Positions 1 through 10,444 of a DNA stretch of 64,000 nucleotides are shown piece by piece. The DNA comes from Enoplolaimus lenunculus (lineage: Eukaryota; Nematoda; Enoplea; Enoplida; Thoracostomopsidae): positions 496,001-560,000 of the forward strand of contig JASANG010003930.1 in assembly GCA_030248215.1 (NCBI GenBank), in the 5' to 3' direction. A program made the translations under genes and the position numbers. The notes below the pieces were generated by a model. The model did no database searches, was not told the origin of the DNA, and saw only the letters and a program-made list of their open reading frames with translations. Position 1 is the stretch's first letter; each line of letters begins with the position of its first letter.

Positions 1-1080
1 TAACTATTCATTTATCGGTTTTGGAGGTTTGTAAGCAATTTTCTCAGATTTCTCGCACCCAAAAACCTTTCGCCACCCAAATAATTATTGGAATAATTCA
101 AAAAGTCCTAATTTTGTCTCGTCAATTAAGCAAATATGCAAATTATGTATTAGCTAACTATTCGACAATTGCTTTTAAAGGTCTTCAGACAATTTATTCA
201 GATTCCTCGCACCCAAAAACCCATTATTGCTGAAATTAGATTGCTTGTAACCCTAATAATTAGTGAAACATTGTAAAAACGCCTAATTTAGGCTTATCAA
301 TTATACTTATATGCAAATTATCTATTAGCTAACTTCTCAATTATCGGTTTTTCGGTTTTACGACGTTTGTAAACAATTTATTCAGATTCCTCGCACCAAA
401 ACCTTCAGTAAACCCTATTTATTGAAATAATTCAAAAAGTCCTTGTTTTGTTTTGTCGATTAAGCCAATATGTAAATTAACTATTAGCTAACTATTCAAT
501 TATCGGTTTGGGATGCTTGTAAACAATTTATTCAAATTCTTCGCACCTAAAAACCCTTTATTGCTGAAATGATATTGCTTTTAACCTCAATAATTAGTGA
601 AATATTGTAAGAAGTCCTAATTTAGGCTTACAAACTACGCTAATATGCAAATTAACCATTAGCTAACAACACAATTATCAGTTTTGGAGGTATGTAAACA
701 GTTTACAGAGATTTCTCGCACCCAAAAACCCGTTAATGCTAAAATTAGATTGCTTCTAACTGAAATAATTACTGAAATATTGTGGAAAGTCCTAATTTAG
801 GCTTAATTAATTATGCAAATTAGCCTGTAGCTAATAAACGGCTTAAAATTTTAAAACCCCAATGCGAGGTTAACACCCTAGAATAATTGGCTTTCAAACA
901 AAAAAAGTTTATGAAAATCGGTTCAGCCGTTCCTGAGATTCTTTTCGGACGGACAGACGGACAGACGGACAGACGGACAGACGGACGGACGGACATCCAC
1001 CTTTCGACCCGCAAGTACAAAACATAAAACGCTTCGCGAAACTCCGAGCTTCGCTCGGAGTTTCGCTTCGCTCAATAAGA
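1..1080. repeat. AT-rich composite repeat (3' part), with (GACA)n and hairpin end
   Basis: Tandem units of roughly 170 bp, each with a TATGCAAATTA...TTAGCTAAC core and a CAGATTCCTCGCACC segment, are followed by a unique tail: ATCGGTTCAGCCGTTCCTGA, a short GACA/GACG run, CATCCACCTTTCGACCC, and a hairpin GAGCTTCGCTCGGAG ending in GCTTCGCTCAATAA. The same structure recurs at 18.8-19.8 kb and 56.6-58.1 kb, so it is a dispersed element. The window begins inside it. No protein-coding part is seen and the class is unknown. Confidence 0.75.
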
Positions 1081-1647
1081 TGTCTATGAAAACTATATTA
1101 CATTATTAATACCCTAACGAGTATTATGATTTATACACAAATCATGGAATGAATATCAGTATCATTATATATCGTGATTCAACAACACCGGATCGTCCAG
1201 CTGCATAGTTTCCACAGTTCTTCAATATCGAAAAGCATCTGAATTTACGACTAAACAGCATTAGTATCCCTCTGGTCCAATATTTATTCGCTATAAATTT
1301 GTACCGAACCTGATCAACATAAAATGCTTAGTTTCCAATCAATTTAGCCAAACCAGACGGTTCCAGCTGTCAAAACTAAAAACCGCATTAGCATTGTTTG
1401 GAATTTGCTGTGTGTAGAATTGTTCGAAGGTAAGTTTTGACACCCTGGTAATGTTCTGTGTACATTTAGAATTGCCTTCCGGATAATAAACCTAAAGATG
1501 TCCAACTGTAGAAGTATATGCTATAAAAACTGACTCAAAACAACGACGTGCAATTGTATATCCATTTTGCCTTGTCGTTCCTGACGATTCTAAATTAGGT
1601 ATAGTGTTCCAATAACATTGTCACAAACTTGTCGACTATTTTTAAAT
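1081..1647. other. Intergenic sequence downstream of the DM gene
   Basis: AT-rich unique-looking sequence between the composite repeat and the polyadenylation signal. I see no ORF, RNA gene or repeat structure here. Confidence 0.5.
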
Positions 1648-1653
1648 TTTATT
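1648..1653 (-). terminator. Polyadenylation signal of the DM gene
   Basis: TTTATT on the plus strand, i.e. AATAAA on the minus strand, about 75 nt beyond the TGA stop. Position and sequence fit a 3' end signal; no transcript evidence is available. Confidence 0.5.
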
Positions 1654-1727
1654 ATCACTCAAATTTAAATGGAGTCGATTTAAAATCACGAAATATCGGT
1701 AGCTGCGTTATTATAACAAATTAGTTG

Positions 1728-2086
1728 TCAATTGTTGACCGCCGCAACATGATTTGCGATTGCAGCAGCGTGACATGGACATATTGATCGACACGGGCAA
1801 ACACCAAAACTGTGATAGCCGGAAGACGTTTGACATGACATAGTCCCAATGAATGATCCAGGATGATCATGATGTAGTTGTGAATGACCTACAAGCGGCT
1901 GATTTCCAAATATTGTCGAATTCAATAATGAACCAATCGGAGTTGGAACAAGCACTGATTGTGGTGTCGGGCGACTTAACGGCGGAACTACGGCTATTCC
2001 TGGATACAAATTGCCGGCGGCTGCTCCAGCTAGTAAAGTTGGAGATTCCTTCGATAGTGAACTTGTCAGTGTTGGAAGTGGTAGCC
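1728..2086 (-). CDS. mab-3-like: DM gene exon 5: C-terminus and stop
   Basis: Acceptor CACTATATTTTCAG, phase matching exon 4. Codes GLPLPTLTSSLSKES... through a Pro/Ser-rich stretch to a His/Cys-rich tail (about HLVGHSQLHHDHPGSFIG-like composition, then GVCPCRSICPCHAAA) and a TGA stop. The closely spaced Cys residues near the end (CPCRSICPC) are a visible oddity with no assigned function. An AATAAA-type signal follows 75 nt downstream. Confidence 0.8.
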
Positions 2087-5000
2087 CTGAAAATATAGTG
2101 AAAATAGCTCAATGTAGCTCCTAGTCAAAGTAAACCATGTCTTTTTATTGCACTTAAATAAGATAATTGGTTTTGTTTTATATTTTGCAAAAAATCAAAC
2201 CGAAAATACGCAAGAAGCAATAAAAGAGTAAGGCCGTCAGAAATAATAAACCTTTCCGCGCCCAGTTTCAAGTTTTTTACCAGTGATATATACATTCTAA
2301 GCTAATGCAATACCCTACAGCACCCGTCAAAAAACATTTGCTGCGGTTTAACAGTGGGTACCAGATCCTAGTTGCTAATATTGCTAATAGAATAATACTT
2401 TGAAGTATGTTTTTGAAGTAAAGTCGTGTATCATCATCCGGGCCTATTCTACAAGTAGGACCATTTACAGATTCCTGCGGTGCAACTGATAGGAACATTT
2501 TCGTGATTTGGTGTAGACAACTTTGCACTGTGCCACACATATGAACAAAAACTGTCCAACCTTAAATATTTCGCCACAAAATGTTAGATCTGTAAATGAT
2601 CTGTATACCCAAACCTTGCATTCCCTATCTACTTTCTGTACAGTTGCGCCTCCACGCTTATATACTAAGGCTTTAGCTTGGGCTTAGATTTAAGAAAATC
2701 TTTGCCTAAAACTTTGCCTTAGTCTAAGACTTCCTTTCCTTAATGAGGGAAAGTTATAAGCTTTTGCCTAGGCCTAAGCGTAACGTGTTATTCTTAGAGC
2801 GGCGGACAGTTGTAAGCCTTTGACTAAGCCAAAGCCAAGCCTTATCCTTAAGACTTTTCCTTACAGAGGCGACAAGGGTGAAAATTATAAACCTTTGCCG
2901 AAGTCTTTTCGTTAACGAGAAAAAAAGTTATAAACCATTGGCTATGTCTAAGCTCTAGCGTTATCCTTAAAAAGGTGGGGATTTGCAAGCTTTTGCCTAA
3001 TCCTTGTCCTTAAATAAGGGGAGAGTTGTAAACCTTTACCTAAACTAAGGCGTTAGCCTTAGCCTTATCCTTACAGAGGGAAAGAGTTGTAAGCGCAAGC
3101 GCTTGCTTAAACCAAAGCCGTATCCTGAATCACTGAGAGTTGCAAGCCTCTGGCTAAACCTAAGCCAAAGATTAAAAGTTTATCGTTAAACAGCATTGAG
3201 AGTTATAAAAACAACTCACCTAGAGAAGGCGGTTGAAAATGACGTGTAGAAACAACACTCGATGGAAGTACAAACCGATTCACAAGCGAATGATGAATGA
3301 AACTTTGCGGAAGTTGTGGTGCTGGTTGTGGCTGTTGTTGCGCTGGTAACGGTGGTATTTGATTATTCAGTAGCGGCTGCTTTTGATGGTCAAAACCACA
3401 TGTTGATTGCACCTTTGTCGTTGCTGCTAATCGACCAGCTAATGATGTTTCAGTTTCTGCAAGCTTATCAGTCGGTATGACGTTAAAATCTTTGGTTGCA
3501 CTTAATAGAGCCGGTGCAGTCGCCGCAATCTTTGCCGGTGGCTCAGTAAAGTCATCTAAAACATTTATTTATTTTAAGTAAACTATTTAAGATACGGCAT
3601 TTACCGATGAACATCGGATATCCGGAAGATATTTATAAAAAAATTCAGATATGTGTCCGCAACGAAATATACATGGATATCCGGACAAATATCCTTCAAA
3701 AAGAGCGGATTTTTGAATCCTACAAAATATCCGATGCCTCTCGCTGCTAATAGTATTATTGTGGCTGGCAGAATTAGATTTGTTGCGTTTTAAAACCATG
3801 TCGTTAGACAGAAAACATTTCTGTATAGATGCACAAAAAATTAAAATACAAATCAACTTGTATTTATGTATTTTTGGGGTACAAAATTAAACCAAACCCA
3901 AACCGAGTCGGGCCCATAGATATAAGGGGAACAGCTGTGGAGGTACTCGTTTCCCCGGAAAGAAATTTTGCATTCACCCATATAGCAAAGTTGAGCTATG
4001 CTTGTAACTTGTTTTTCAACCGCGTGCCCCTCGTAAATTGATGGTGCTGGTATGCTACGCCAACCTCCAATTGCTATGCAAATATAAACCTTATGTGGCT
4101 TGTATTTAGCAAATAGTCGTTCTATAAGTGGAAAATGATTCGCGCAAAACAAACACTGGCTTGGGCTTCGACTATGGTAAACACTGGCTAACAGCACATA
4201 AAGGCAATGGTGCACCTACTTTGTTTGTCCCCAACATCCGGTTGACGAGGCTACGGGCTCGCAAACCAGGTACGTATATTACACTTACCTTCAGAATTGA
4301 TCAAAGGTGGAAGAGCCAATCGTGGAATAGGACGAACAATTTTTGGCTGTGGTGATTTGCTGCCAGCAATACTGATTTGCGGACGTAAAACAATTTGTGC
4401 CGTTGATTTTGCGTGATCTGCCGTTGATGATGTACAACGTCCTCCAGGGCTTGTGGGTATTGAACCTTGTGGTGATACCGAGTTATCCGGCCATCGTTGT
4501 GGAACTCCTATCAAAGATTGCTGTCGAATACTACCACCATTCATCTGAGACGTTAAACTTTGCAAACAACGGTTACCGGTTTGACCAATAAAACCTGCTG
4601 TTGACAGTACGATATTGTCATTAGTATCTTTAAGCAACGTGTCGCAGTCGGTTTCGATGCTGCCTTGAACAAATTTGCCGCCCGAAAGTTGCGATATCGG
4701 TTTAAATAACGTTTTTGTGTTCTGTGTACCAAAAAATTTGTTCATACCATAACCTGCAGTGATATCGTTTGGAAGCTGGGATGCTGAAAAATAATCAGCA
4801 CCCAAACTTTTATTCTGATCAACTTTTTTAGCGGCAACAGCGTTAGCGCGTAGAGATGCTAAATGCCCCTGCATGGTCGCAATATATAAATTATAATCAC
4901 TTTGTTTATAACATCCGGCGTTACTTATTGAATTGTTTCGCTGTGATGTTTCTGTTACAGTGTCGGCAAGCGGTTTTGTTGAGAATCGCATTGTAGGCGG

Positions 5001-5622
5001 AACAGAAGACGAAGGTAGAATTTCAGTTCGGCGCAGATTCGTGACTATTTTTGTTGGTTCTAGGGATGGTAAAACATTCGCATTGATTTCAAAGTTGCCC
5101 GGTGAAGTGTCTAATGAACAACTAATTGCTGATTGCTTTTCATCTTGCCGGCTGTCAGATTTTGTTGACGGTGGTGAGACAACGACTGGTGTAGTGTCAC
5201 AGCAATCATCGGTCATCGTTTGAGGCAAGCTTGGTCTAGGGGTTGAAGATTCAGTGGTTGCGTTGCTTACAAAATTATTTGTTTTTGGTTCCGCTAATTC
5301 TATTTGCGATCGATCTAGCTTCTGCTGTAGTAGACGTTGTTCGTGTAGTTCTGCTTGTTTTTTGGTTTCATCTTCTTCTTGTTGCTTATTTTTACCATCT
5401 TCTTCTTGTTGCTTATTTTTACCATCTTCTTTTTGTTGCTTATTTTTACCATCTTCTTCTTGTTGCTTATTTTTACCATCTTCTTCTTGTTGCTTATTTT
5501 TACCATCTTCTTCTTGTTGCTTATTTTTACCATCTTCTTCTTGTTGCTTATTTTTACCATCTTCTTCTTGTTGCTTATTTTTGCCATCTTCTTCTTGTTG
5601 CTGGTGGTTATTTTTATTTCCG

Positions 5623-5654
<32 letters not shown>

Positions 5655-6787
5655 TTGTTGTTGTTGTTGTTGTTGTTGTGGTTGTTGTTGTTGTTGTTGT
5701 TGTAGTTGTTGTTGTCGCTGATGTTGTTGCTGCTGTTGCTGCAGTTCTTGTAGATGTTGTTGCAATTGCTGTTGTTTTTGTTCCTGTTGTTGCGCTTGTT
5801 GCTCTAGCTGTTTTAGTTCGATTGTATCTTCGACAGATGATAGCAACTGCTGCTGTTGTGGATGCAATTGTTCATTTGCCTTATCCGAATGATGTGTTTC
5901 CATTGCCTGCGCCAAAGGTTTAGGACTTGAAAACGCACTACTATATTTGTCGTGCCTTAGCTCAATTGCCAAACAACTTTGCGATGTAATAACTGGTGCT
6001 GAATGATGCTGCTGACTTAGATTCGTTGTTAATGCCAAAGACACCTCGTTGGAGGCTTCGTTGTAATCATCCCTGATATTATTCGTTGTTGGGCGTCCAC
6101 TAACTTCCATTTTTGACTGTTTTTCGGAATGCAACTTCAGCGTCAGTTGTTCACGCCATTGTTTTGGGGCAACGGTCGACACATCCGATGTTGCTCTTGG
6201 CCGCGCTGGCTGAAATTTATGGTATTGTTCCAAAAGTGTCGACGACGACACAGTTGGCGTCTGTATGAGATCAGTAACACTTCGACGAGATGCACTTGTA
6301 GGATTCAAAGAAAATCTTAAATCTCCACATGTCACAGACAGGTTACCATCGTTCGGTTGAACTTCTGCTGGTTCAGCACAGCTTTTCCGCTTTCGTTCCA
6401 AAATCAACGGTGTCACTTGAGTGTCAAGTTTGGCCAATGATGTTAGCCTATGTGGTGCGCTATTACCATCTTCAGATATATTCGGTAACCCTAATTCTGG
6501 CATAGTCTGTATTTCAGCTTCATCGTGTATTAATGTCTGGTCCGCTGCGATAATTCGTTTGATTTTGTCTGCTGTAGAACGACTACTTACTAAAATTTCG
6601 TCCATTTTTGTGACTTCAATTTCTTCATTCGAGCCAGATATTTTCGAACGCATTGTTTCGCTACAGTTGTTCAATCGCTGACCTTCTTTACAGTCACCGG
6701 CATTTGTAAGTTGCAACCGGTGCTTTGTTTGTTGCTGTTTAACGAGACCTTCAAAATCATGTTGTAGTGTCTGATCGAGCTGTAGCG

Positions 6788-6867
<80 letters not shown>

Positions 6868-9800
6868 GCTGTTGTTTGCACAGTCGCCTCTGGTGCTATA
6901 ATACATTTTGGAAGTTGATTCGGCAAATCTGTTATTTGATGTTGGTTCATTGATTGTTGCTGTTGGTGGTGTTGTTGTTTCTGTTGTTGTGGTTGATCCT
7001 GCAATTTTTGTTGTTGTTGTTGTTGTTGTTGTTTTTGTTGTTGCTGTTGTTGTTGTTGTTGTTGTTGTTTTTGTTGGTGAGGTTGTGACGGTTGTAATTG
7101 TAGGGATTGCTGATGATAAAAATCTCGCGGTTGTGGTTGTTGTTGTTGCTGCTGCTGCTGCTGTTGTTGTTGTTGTTGCAGCTGTTGAAGTTGATGTTGT
7201 TGTTGCTGGTGCAGCTGCAACTGCTGCGCTCGTTGTATATGTGGATCAAACGGCATCATTGGAATTAGATGAGGCTGTAGTCCCGGTCGAGGATGATGTA
7301 TTACTGGAGGTGCAGTATAAAGCTGAGTTGGTATTCGTGGCTGTTGTGTGGGTCCTCCGAACAATTGTTGACGATGGAAGTTAAATGCAGCCGTGGCAGC
7401 TGCTGTTGTCGTATGGAAATTGTGGACCAATGGCGGCTGCATTCGATGATGCAACGGATGTTGCTGCACCTGTTGCGGTTGTTGCTGCTGATGATGATGT
7501 GCGACCACTACATGTGCTAACGACCGTGTTGCCTGTTGTTTGCGACGCAGCCAAACTTGTGTTTTCATTACTTTTCGACGTTGACCAACTAAGCTACACG
7601 GTTTACATTCAGCTGAATGGGCATCAGAATCGTACGGACATTTGCGTTTGTGACCCTGAAACCAAAATTAAATATTTGCTGCATGATCAGGAGAAGTGAT
7701 GTATTCAGAAATTTCTGACGTATGCCACGCGATATGCAATAGTGAAGAAAGCTCGCAACAAACTTTAGTACCAAATGTTAATACAAAATTTTGGTTGTCA
7801 TCGCTATTTCTTGGCAATCAATGGTTTGGATGCCCTGTTGGATATGTCAAAATATAGTCAAGGCAATGAAAGCCTACAAAGCAATGGACGAAACTAAGCT
7901 TGCGTGCAACAATGAATCGAGTATAACCAGGGCGTCATTCAAGGAATGCAGAATACTTAATGTTGTATAATTATTTTGTTCCAAATAGTATTCAATATAA
8001 CATTACTATACATACATACGTAGCCATATCTTAGGTATTTATTTTATAAAAGCCCTTTGTACAAGAAATACGGCCGTGATGAAACTTTATATGTTATTAT
8101 TGTTTCAATGTCAAATACTATTGGAAAACCCTGAGAAGTTGATCTCTACAACTTCACATCAATACATAATAGGCATACCGAACTCGAACTTACCTTTAGC
8201 GGCTCGTCAAATCCGTGAATTTTACACTTTGTACAACGCGGATTTCGAATTTTTTTATCAGATCCACTATTTCCTCCGTCACTAGATTCGCTGCCAATAT
8301 CTGCAAGTACAGCTTCATTATCACCGTTGAATACTTTTTACATCGGACAAAATTTTTCCTTAAGACTTACCACCAGAACAAAACGGTTTATATATAACAT
8401 GTCATCCTCAATTAAGCCCTATTCACACGGGCAAACTTGTACTGCGAGAACTTGCAGCTGCAAATTGTACGCAGAACTAGCGTTTTTTTCATCCGCCAAT
8501 CAGAAAGCGGCTGCAATAAATTCAGTGAAATTGCATGGTTATTCACACATGTGAACTAAATCCTTAGCTATGATTGTTAATAAATTATTTGCAGCTGCAC
8601 GTTTTTCGAACGGGGTTTTGGACATAACTTGCAAGTGCAAGTTGCAGTTGCATGTTCTTCGCAGCAAAAACTTGCAGGCGTGCATAGGGCTTTACTAACA
8701 TAAAATCATTCGAAACTAATCATATACATTATCAGTTCAGAATTTAGATCAAAGTAGGCATCAGGTTTAGGAAGTTGTGAACTAGCGAACGGGTCCTGAT
8801 CATATTCAGCGCAGTTTCTTTTTTAAAATTAAAATAAAATGATCTGACCTTAAAACTCGAAAACAAACCAAATTTTTTAAACATTTTTCGATTTGATTTA
8901 TTGATTTCGTTACTTGTCACAACCGCCCGTGCAACATTTAACGACATTAAAGTTATAGCCGAAATCCTAAAGCTTTAGATGGGTATGAATTTGCTTTTTT
9001 TAGCAAAATGTCTACAATTTAAGATAAATTTATTCAGTTTCATTCAAACTCAAACGAGCAGATTACTGTAGATGAGCTAGTTTAATGGTGAGTCAGTAAA
9101 ATATAGTTATAAAGTCACAGTACCCAGCCTGACAAATCAATCCAACTTAAGTAAATACTTCAGTTTTTAATCAAAAACAACTTCATAAATGTAGCCTTTG
9201 AGTTAGTGTCATGACAAGGAAACCATAGATTCTCTATACCTATATATCACAAACTCATCATGGGTGTACAATTTCAATTGGGCCAAAGTTAATATGTATG
9301 AATTGTTCGTCTGTAACACATCAAGTTTGGTCTGTGACTTACATATCTTTACTTCACTTAAGTAAGCTTTTAGACTGATAATTTGGTTAAGTGTTTCCTT
9401 TGCTCAACATATACCTACTCAAGCACGAAGTCTTACCTGTAGGGTTTCAGAAGACTGTGATAGTTTTGTTTTAGTTTTTAGGTTGAAACATATTTGAGTG
9501 TGGCACAGCCACCTACAAGGACCAGCTAATGACTAATAAACTTAAAAATATTTAAACGCAACGCCACGCACTAGGGAACAGGGGGGTCTGGTGTGTTGAG
9601 TCGATATCTCTGCAAAAATACAGCAGTGTCGCTAACAACTGTAAAGCCCACCCAAACAAAAAGTTCCGTGATGGAAGTTAAAACATTTATACAACGAGCA
9701 AAGCTTGTTGACTCGCAAAAATGGGAATCCTTAATCCTTACATACCAGAGCGGCCCGTAACAAATTGTTGGACCCGTGTTTGACATTCTTGCAGAAATAT

Positions 9801-10444
9801 CGTTCTCGCGTCTCTGGGCAACGCTTACCTGCATCGCCTTCGATATCAACGATTTCCGATTCATCATCATCCAACATTAGGATCATTGGAATTTTCGCGT
9901 CCTCATTGCGATTTGTCGCCGCCACTTTCGACATTGCGTTCGTTGAATTTATTGTTGTAAAGCTATCAACCGTCGCGAGTGATACCGGGCCTCCAAGCCT
10001 TGTTCCACCACCACCGCCACCACAACGTTTTTCACGTTCGATTCCTTGAATTCCTTGATTCAACAGCCGCCTTTCGTCGACCAGTCGGCATTCTTGACAT
10101 TCTAACGAATGAAATGGATTACGAAATTGACATTTGTGTGATTTTCTTGGAATTTCCAATCCATGATTGAGACAGCGTTGACAGAAATAATTTCGACTGT
10201 TAACGCTGTTGTTGTGGTTGTTGTTGTTGTGGTTGTTGTTGTTGTGGTTGTTGTTGTTGGGATTGTTGTTGTTGCCAATAGTTGCAGATGTTGGTGTTAC
10301 GTCGGAGAGCGATTTTGAAATCAGTGTACCAGAATATTCGAGTCCAGGCGCTAGATTCGGCGACGTCTGATTCAATTGTGACGAGCGAGCAGTAGTCAAC
10401 GCAGCAGCAGGTAACGGATGCCCAAGCGCAAACGATTCCAACAT
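1728..10444 (-). CDS. mab-3-like: Two-DM-domain transcription factor, MAB-3/DMD-3-like, five exons
   Basis: Predicted sequence-specific DNA-binding transcription factor of the Doublesex/MAB-3 (DMRT) family, expected to act in the nucleus in sexual differentiation. Exons on the minus strand: 10444-9829, 8300-8194, 7655-4289, 3555-3220, 2086-1728. All introns are GT-AG and phases agree (1, 0, 1, 1), giving 4785 nt and 1594 residues. DM domain 1 lies near residues 85-140 and DM domain 2 near 224-282. DM2 is split by an intron just after its LK, before GHK. The rest is a huge low-complexity region with Gln, Thr and Asn tracts and a 9-residue tandem repeat, then a Pro/Ser/Thr-rich C-terminus. Domain 1 (YFCQRCLNHG...PRKSHK) recalls the first domain of C. 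elegans MAB-3 from memory; the two-domain layout also fits DMD-3, so the symbol is tentative. The protein is several times longer than MAB-3. The start is the first ATG after an in-frame upstream stop; an extra 5' exon cannot be excluded. Confidence 0.87.
2640..3190. repeat. Degenerate GCCTAA (TTAGGC-like) repeat block in DM gene intron 4
   Basis: Intron 4 (2087-3219) holds a degenerate array rich in CTAAGCCTAAG/AAGGCTTAG words mixed with AGAGTTGTAAGCCTTTG segments about 60-110 bp apart. The hexamer matches, with many errors, the nematode telomere unit TTAGGC. It could also be an ordinary degenerate satellite of similar word content. Confidence 0.5.
3220..3555 (-). CDS. mab-3-like: DM gene exon 4: C-terminal region
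   Basis: Acceptor TGTTTTAG, donor TCTCTAG|GTGAGT, 336 nt, phase 1 in and out. Codes DDFTEPPAKIAATAPALL..., then a Gln/Pro segment (PPLPAQQQPQPAPQLPQSF) and a VSTRHFQPPSL end. No known domain. If the donor were not used, translation would stop six codons on at 3203. Confidence 0.8.
3585..3760. repeat. ATATCCGGA-type inverted-word repeat in DM gene intron 3
   Basis: Within intron 3 (3556-4288), words such as GGATATCCGGA recur in both orientations. The same words occur at 24.67-24.73 kb and 44.15-44.27 kb, so this is a dispersed repeat fragment. The rest of the intron shows nothing recognisable. Confidence 0.45.
4289..7655 (-). CDS. mab-3-like: DM gene exon 3: second half of DM2 and giant low-complexity region
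   Basis: Starts GHKRKCPYDSDAHSAEC directly after a TTTCAG acceptor and completes DM2 (H243, C247, H254, C258, C261), with the helix QRRKVMKTQVWLRRKQQ that matches the family consensus QVALRRQQ. The following roughly 1080 residues are one open frame of 3.3 kb. They are His/Gln-rich, then hold a poly-Thr tract, mixed Ser/Thr/Pro sequence, a second Gln-rich block with a 9-residue tandem repeat, and less repetitive sequence to the end. The donor is TCTGAAG|GTAAGT (phase 1). Tracts of this kind are typical of disordered activation regions; that role is inference. Confidence 0.9.
5365..5610 (-). repeat. mab-3-like: Coding minisatellite, 27-bp unit (9 residues)
   Basis: Nine in-frame copies of a 27-bp unit inside exon 3 encode variants of EEDGKNKQQ. 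Copies are nearly identical, with a KEDGKNK variant as the seventh and EEDETKK as the last. The charge alternation (EED then K..K) suggests a helical or disordered charged spacer. The high identity implies recent expansion or homogenisation. Confidence 0.9.
6788..6867 (-). repeat. (GTT/AAC)n microsatellite read as poly-Thr
   Basis: A nearly pure GTT run on the plus strand of about 80 bp. In the reading frame of the DM gene it is read as ACA codons, giving a poly-threonine tract. Other AAC-type tracts in the same gene are read as Gln (exon 3) or Asn (exon 1). Confidence 0.9.
6999..7215 (-). repeat. (GTT/CAA)n tracts read as poly-Gln
   Basis: Interrupted GTT/GCT triplet runs encode long poly-glutamine stretches in the DM gene, using CAA with some CAG. 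A second Gln block is encoded at about 5620-5870. Expected to be length-polymorphic. Confidence 0.85.
8194..8300 (-). CDS. mab-3-like: DM gene exon 2: first half of second DM domain
   Basis: Codes IGSESSDGGNSGSDKKIRN then PRCTKCKIHGFDEPLK, the N-terminal half of DM2 with ligands C228, C231 and H234. Acceptor ACTTGCAG at 8301-8308; donor CTAAAG|GTAAGT. Phase 1 in and phase 0 out match exons 1 and 3. An in-frame alternative acceptor (AAAAAG) at about 8334 would add 11 residues; both acceptors have weak pyrimidine tracts. Confidence 0.85.
8416..8690. mobile_element. piggyBac-type MITE (TTAA target) in DM gene intron 1
   Basis: Starts TTAA|GCCCTATTCACACG and ends GCGTGCATAGGGC|TTTA, with imperfect terminal inverted repeats and internal CTTGCAGCTGCAAGT-like palindromic words. 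A second copy at 40.8-41.05 kb ends GTGTGAATAGGGC|TTAA. A TTAA target with GCCCTA ends is characteristic of non-autonomous piggyBac-like elements. No transposase is present. Confidence 0.7.
9112..9450. mobile_element. MITE with CTGGGTTTCTGAAA/ACTTAAGT ends, diverged copy
   Basis: Begins near CAGTACCCAGCCTGAC...ACTTAAGTAAA and closes with TTACCTGTAGGGTTTCAG. It shares the interior TACAATTTCAATT and CACTTAAGTAA words with the copy at 24.18-24.57 kb. Located in intron 1 of the DM gene. Superfamily not assigned. Confidence 0.5.
9829..10444 (-). CDS. mab-3-like: DM gene exon 1: N-terminus, poly-Asn tract, whole first DM domain
   Basis: Encodes residues 1-205 plus one base. It opens MLESFALGHP, then an Asn/His tract (about residues 58-79, AAC codons), then DM domain 1 (nt 10025-10192). 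Candidate zinc ligands are C88, C91, H94, H103, C105, H112, C116 and C119, followed by the basic recognition segment LVDERRLLNQ. A Gly run and an acidic LDDDESEIVDIEGD stretch follow. The exon ends at GATGCAG|GTAAGC, a near-consensus donor. The frame stays open to 9731, but the DM2-bearing continuation requires splicing here, in phase 1. Confidence 0.88.
10205..10275 (-). repeat. (GTT/AAC)n tract read as poly-Asn/His
   Basis: Four GTT-rich blocks broken by GTG encode the HNNNN repeats just upstream of DM domain 1. Same base composition as the Gln and Thr tracts in exon 3 but a different frame. Confidence 0.85.

Noticed and set aside
3853-4215. Minus-strand 120-codon frame between DM exons 3 and 4
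   Set aside because: Lies in intron 3; flanking exons join in phase without it and it has no recognised motif.
5243-5923. Long plus-strand open frames rich in Val, Leu, Phe and Cys
   Set aside because: Antisense shadows of the Gln-rich and 27-bp-repeat part of DM gene exon 3; simple-sequence DNA is open in several frames.
6908-7384. Plus-strand 158-codon Val-rich frame
   Set aside because: Antisense of (CAA)n coding tracts in the DM gene.
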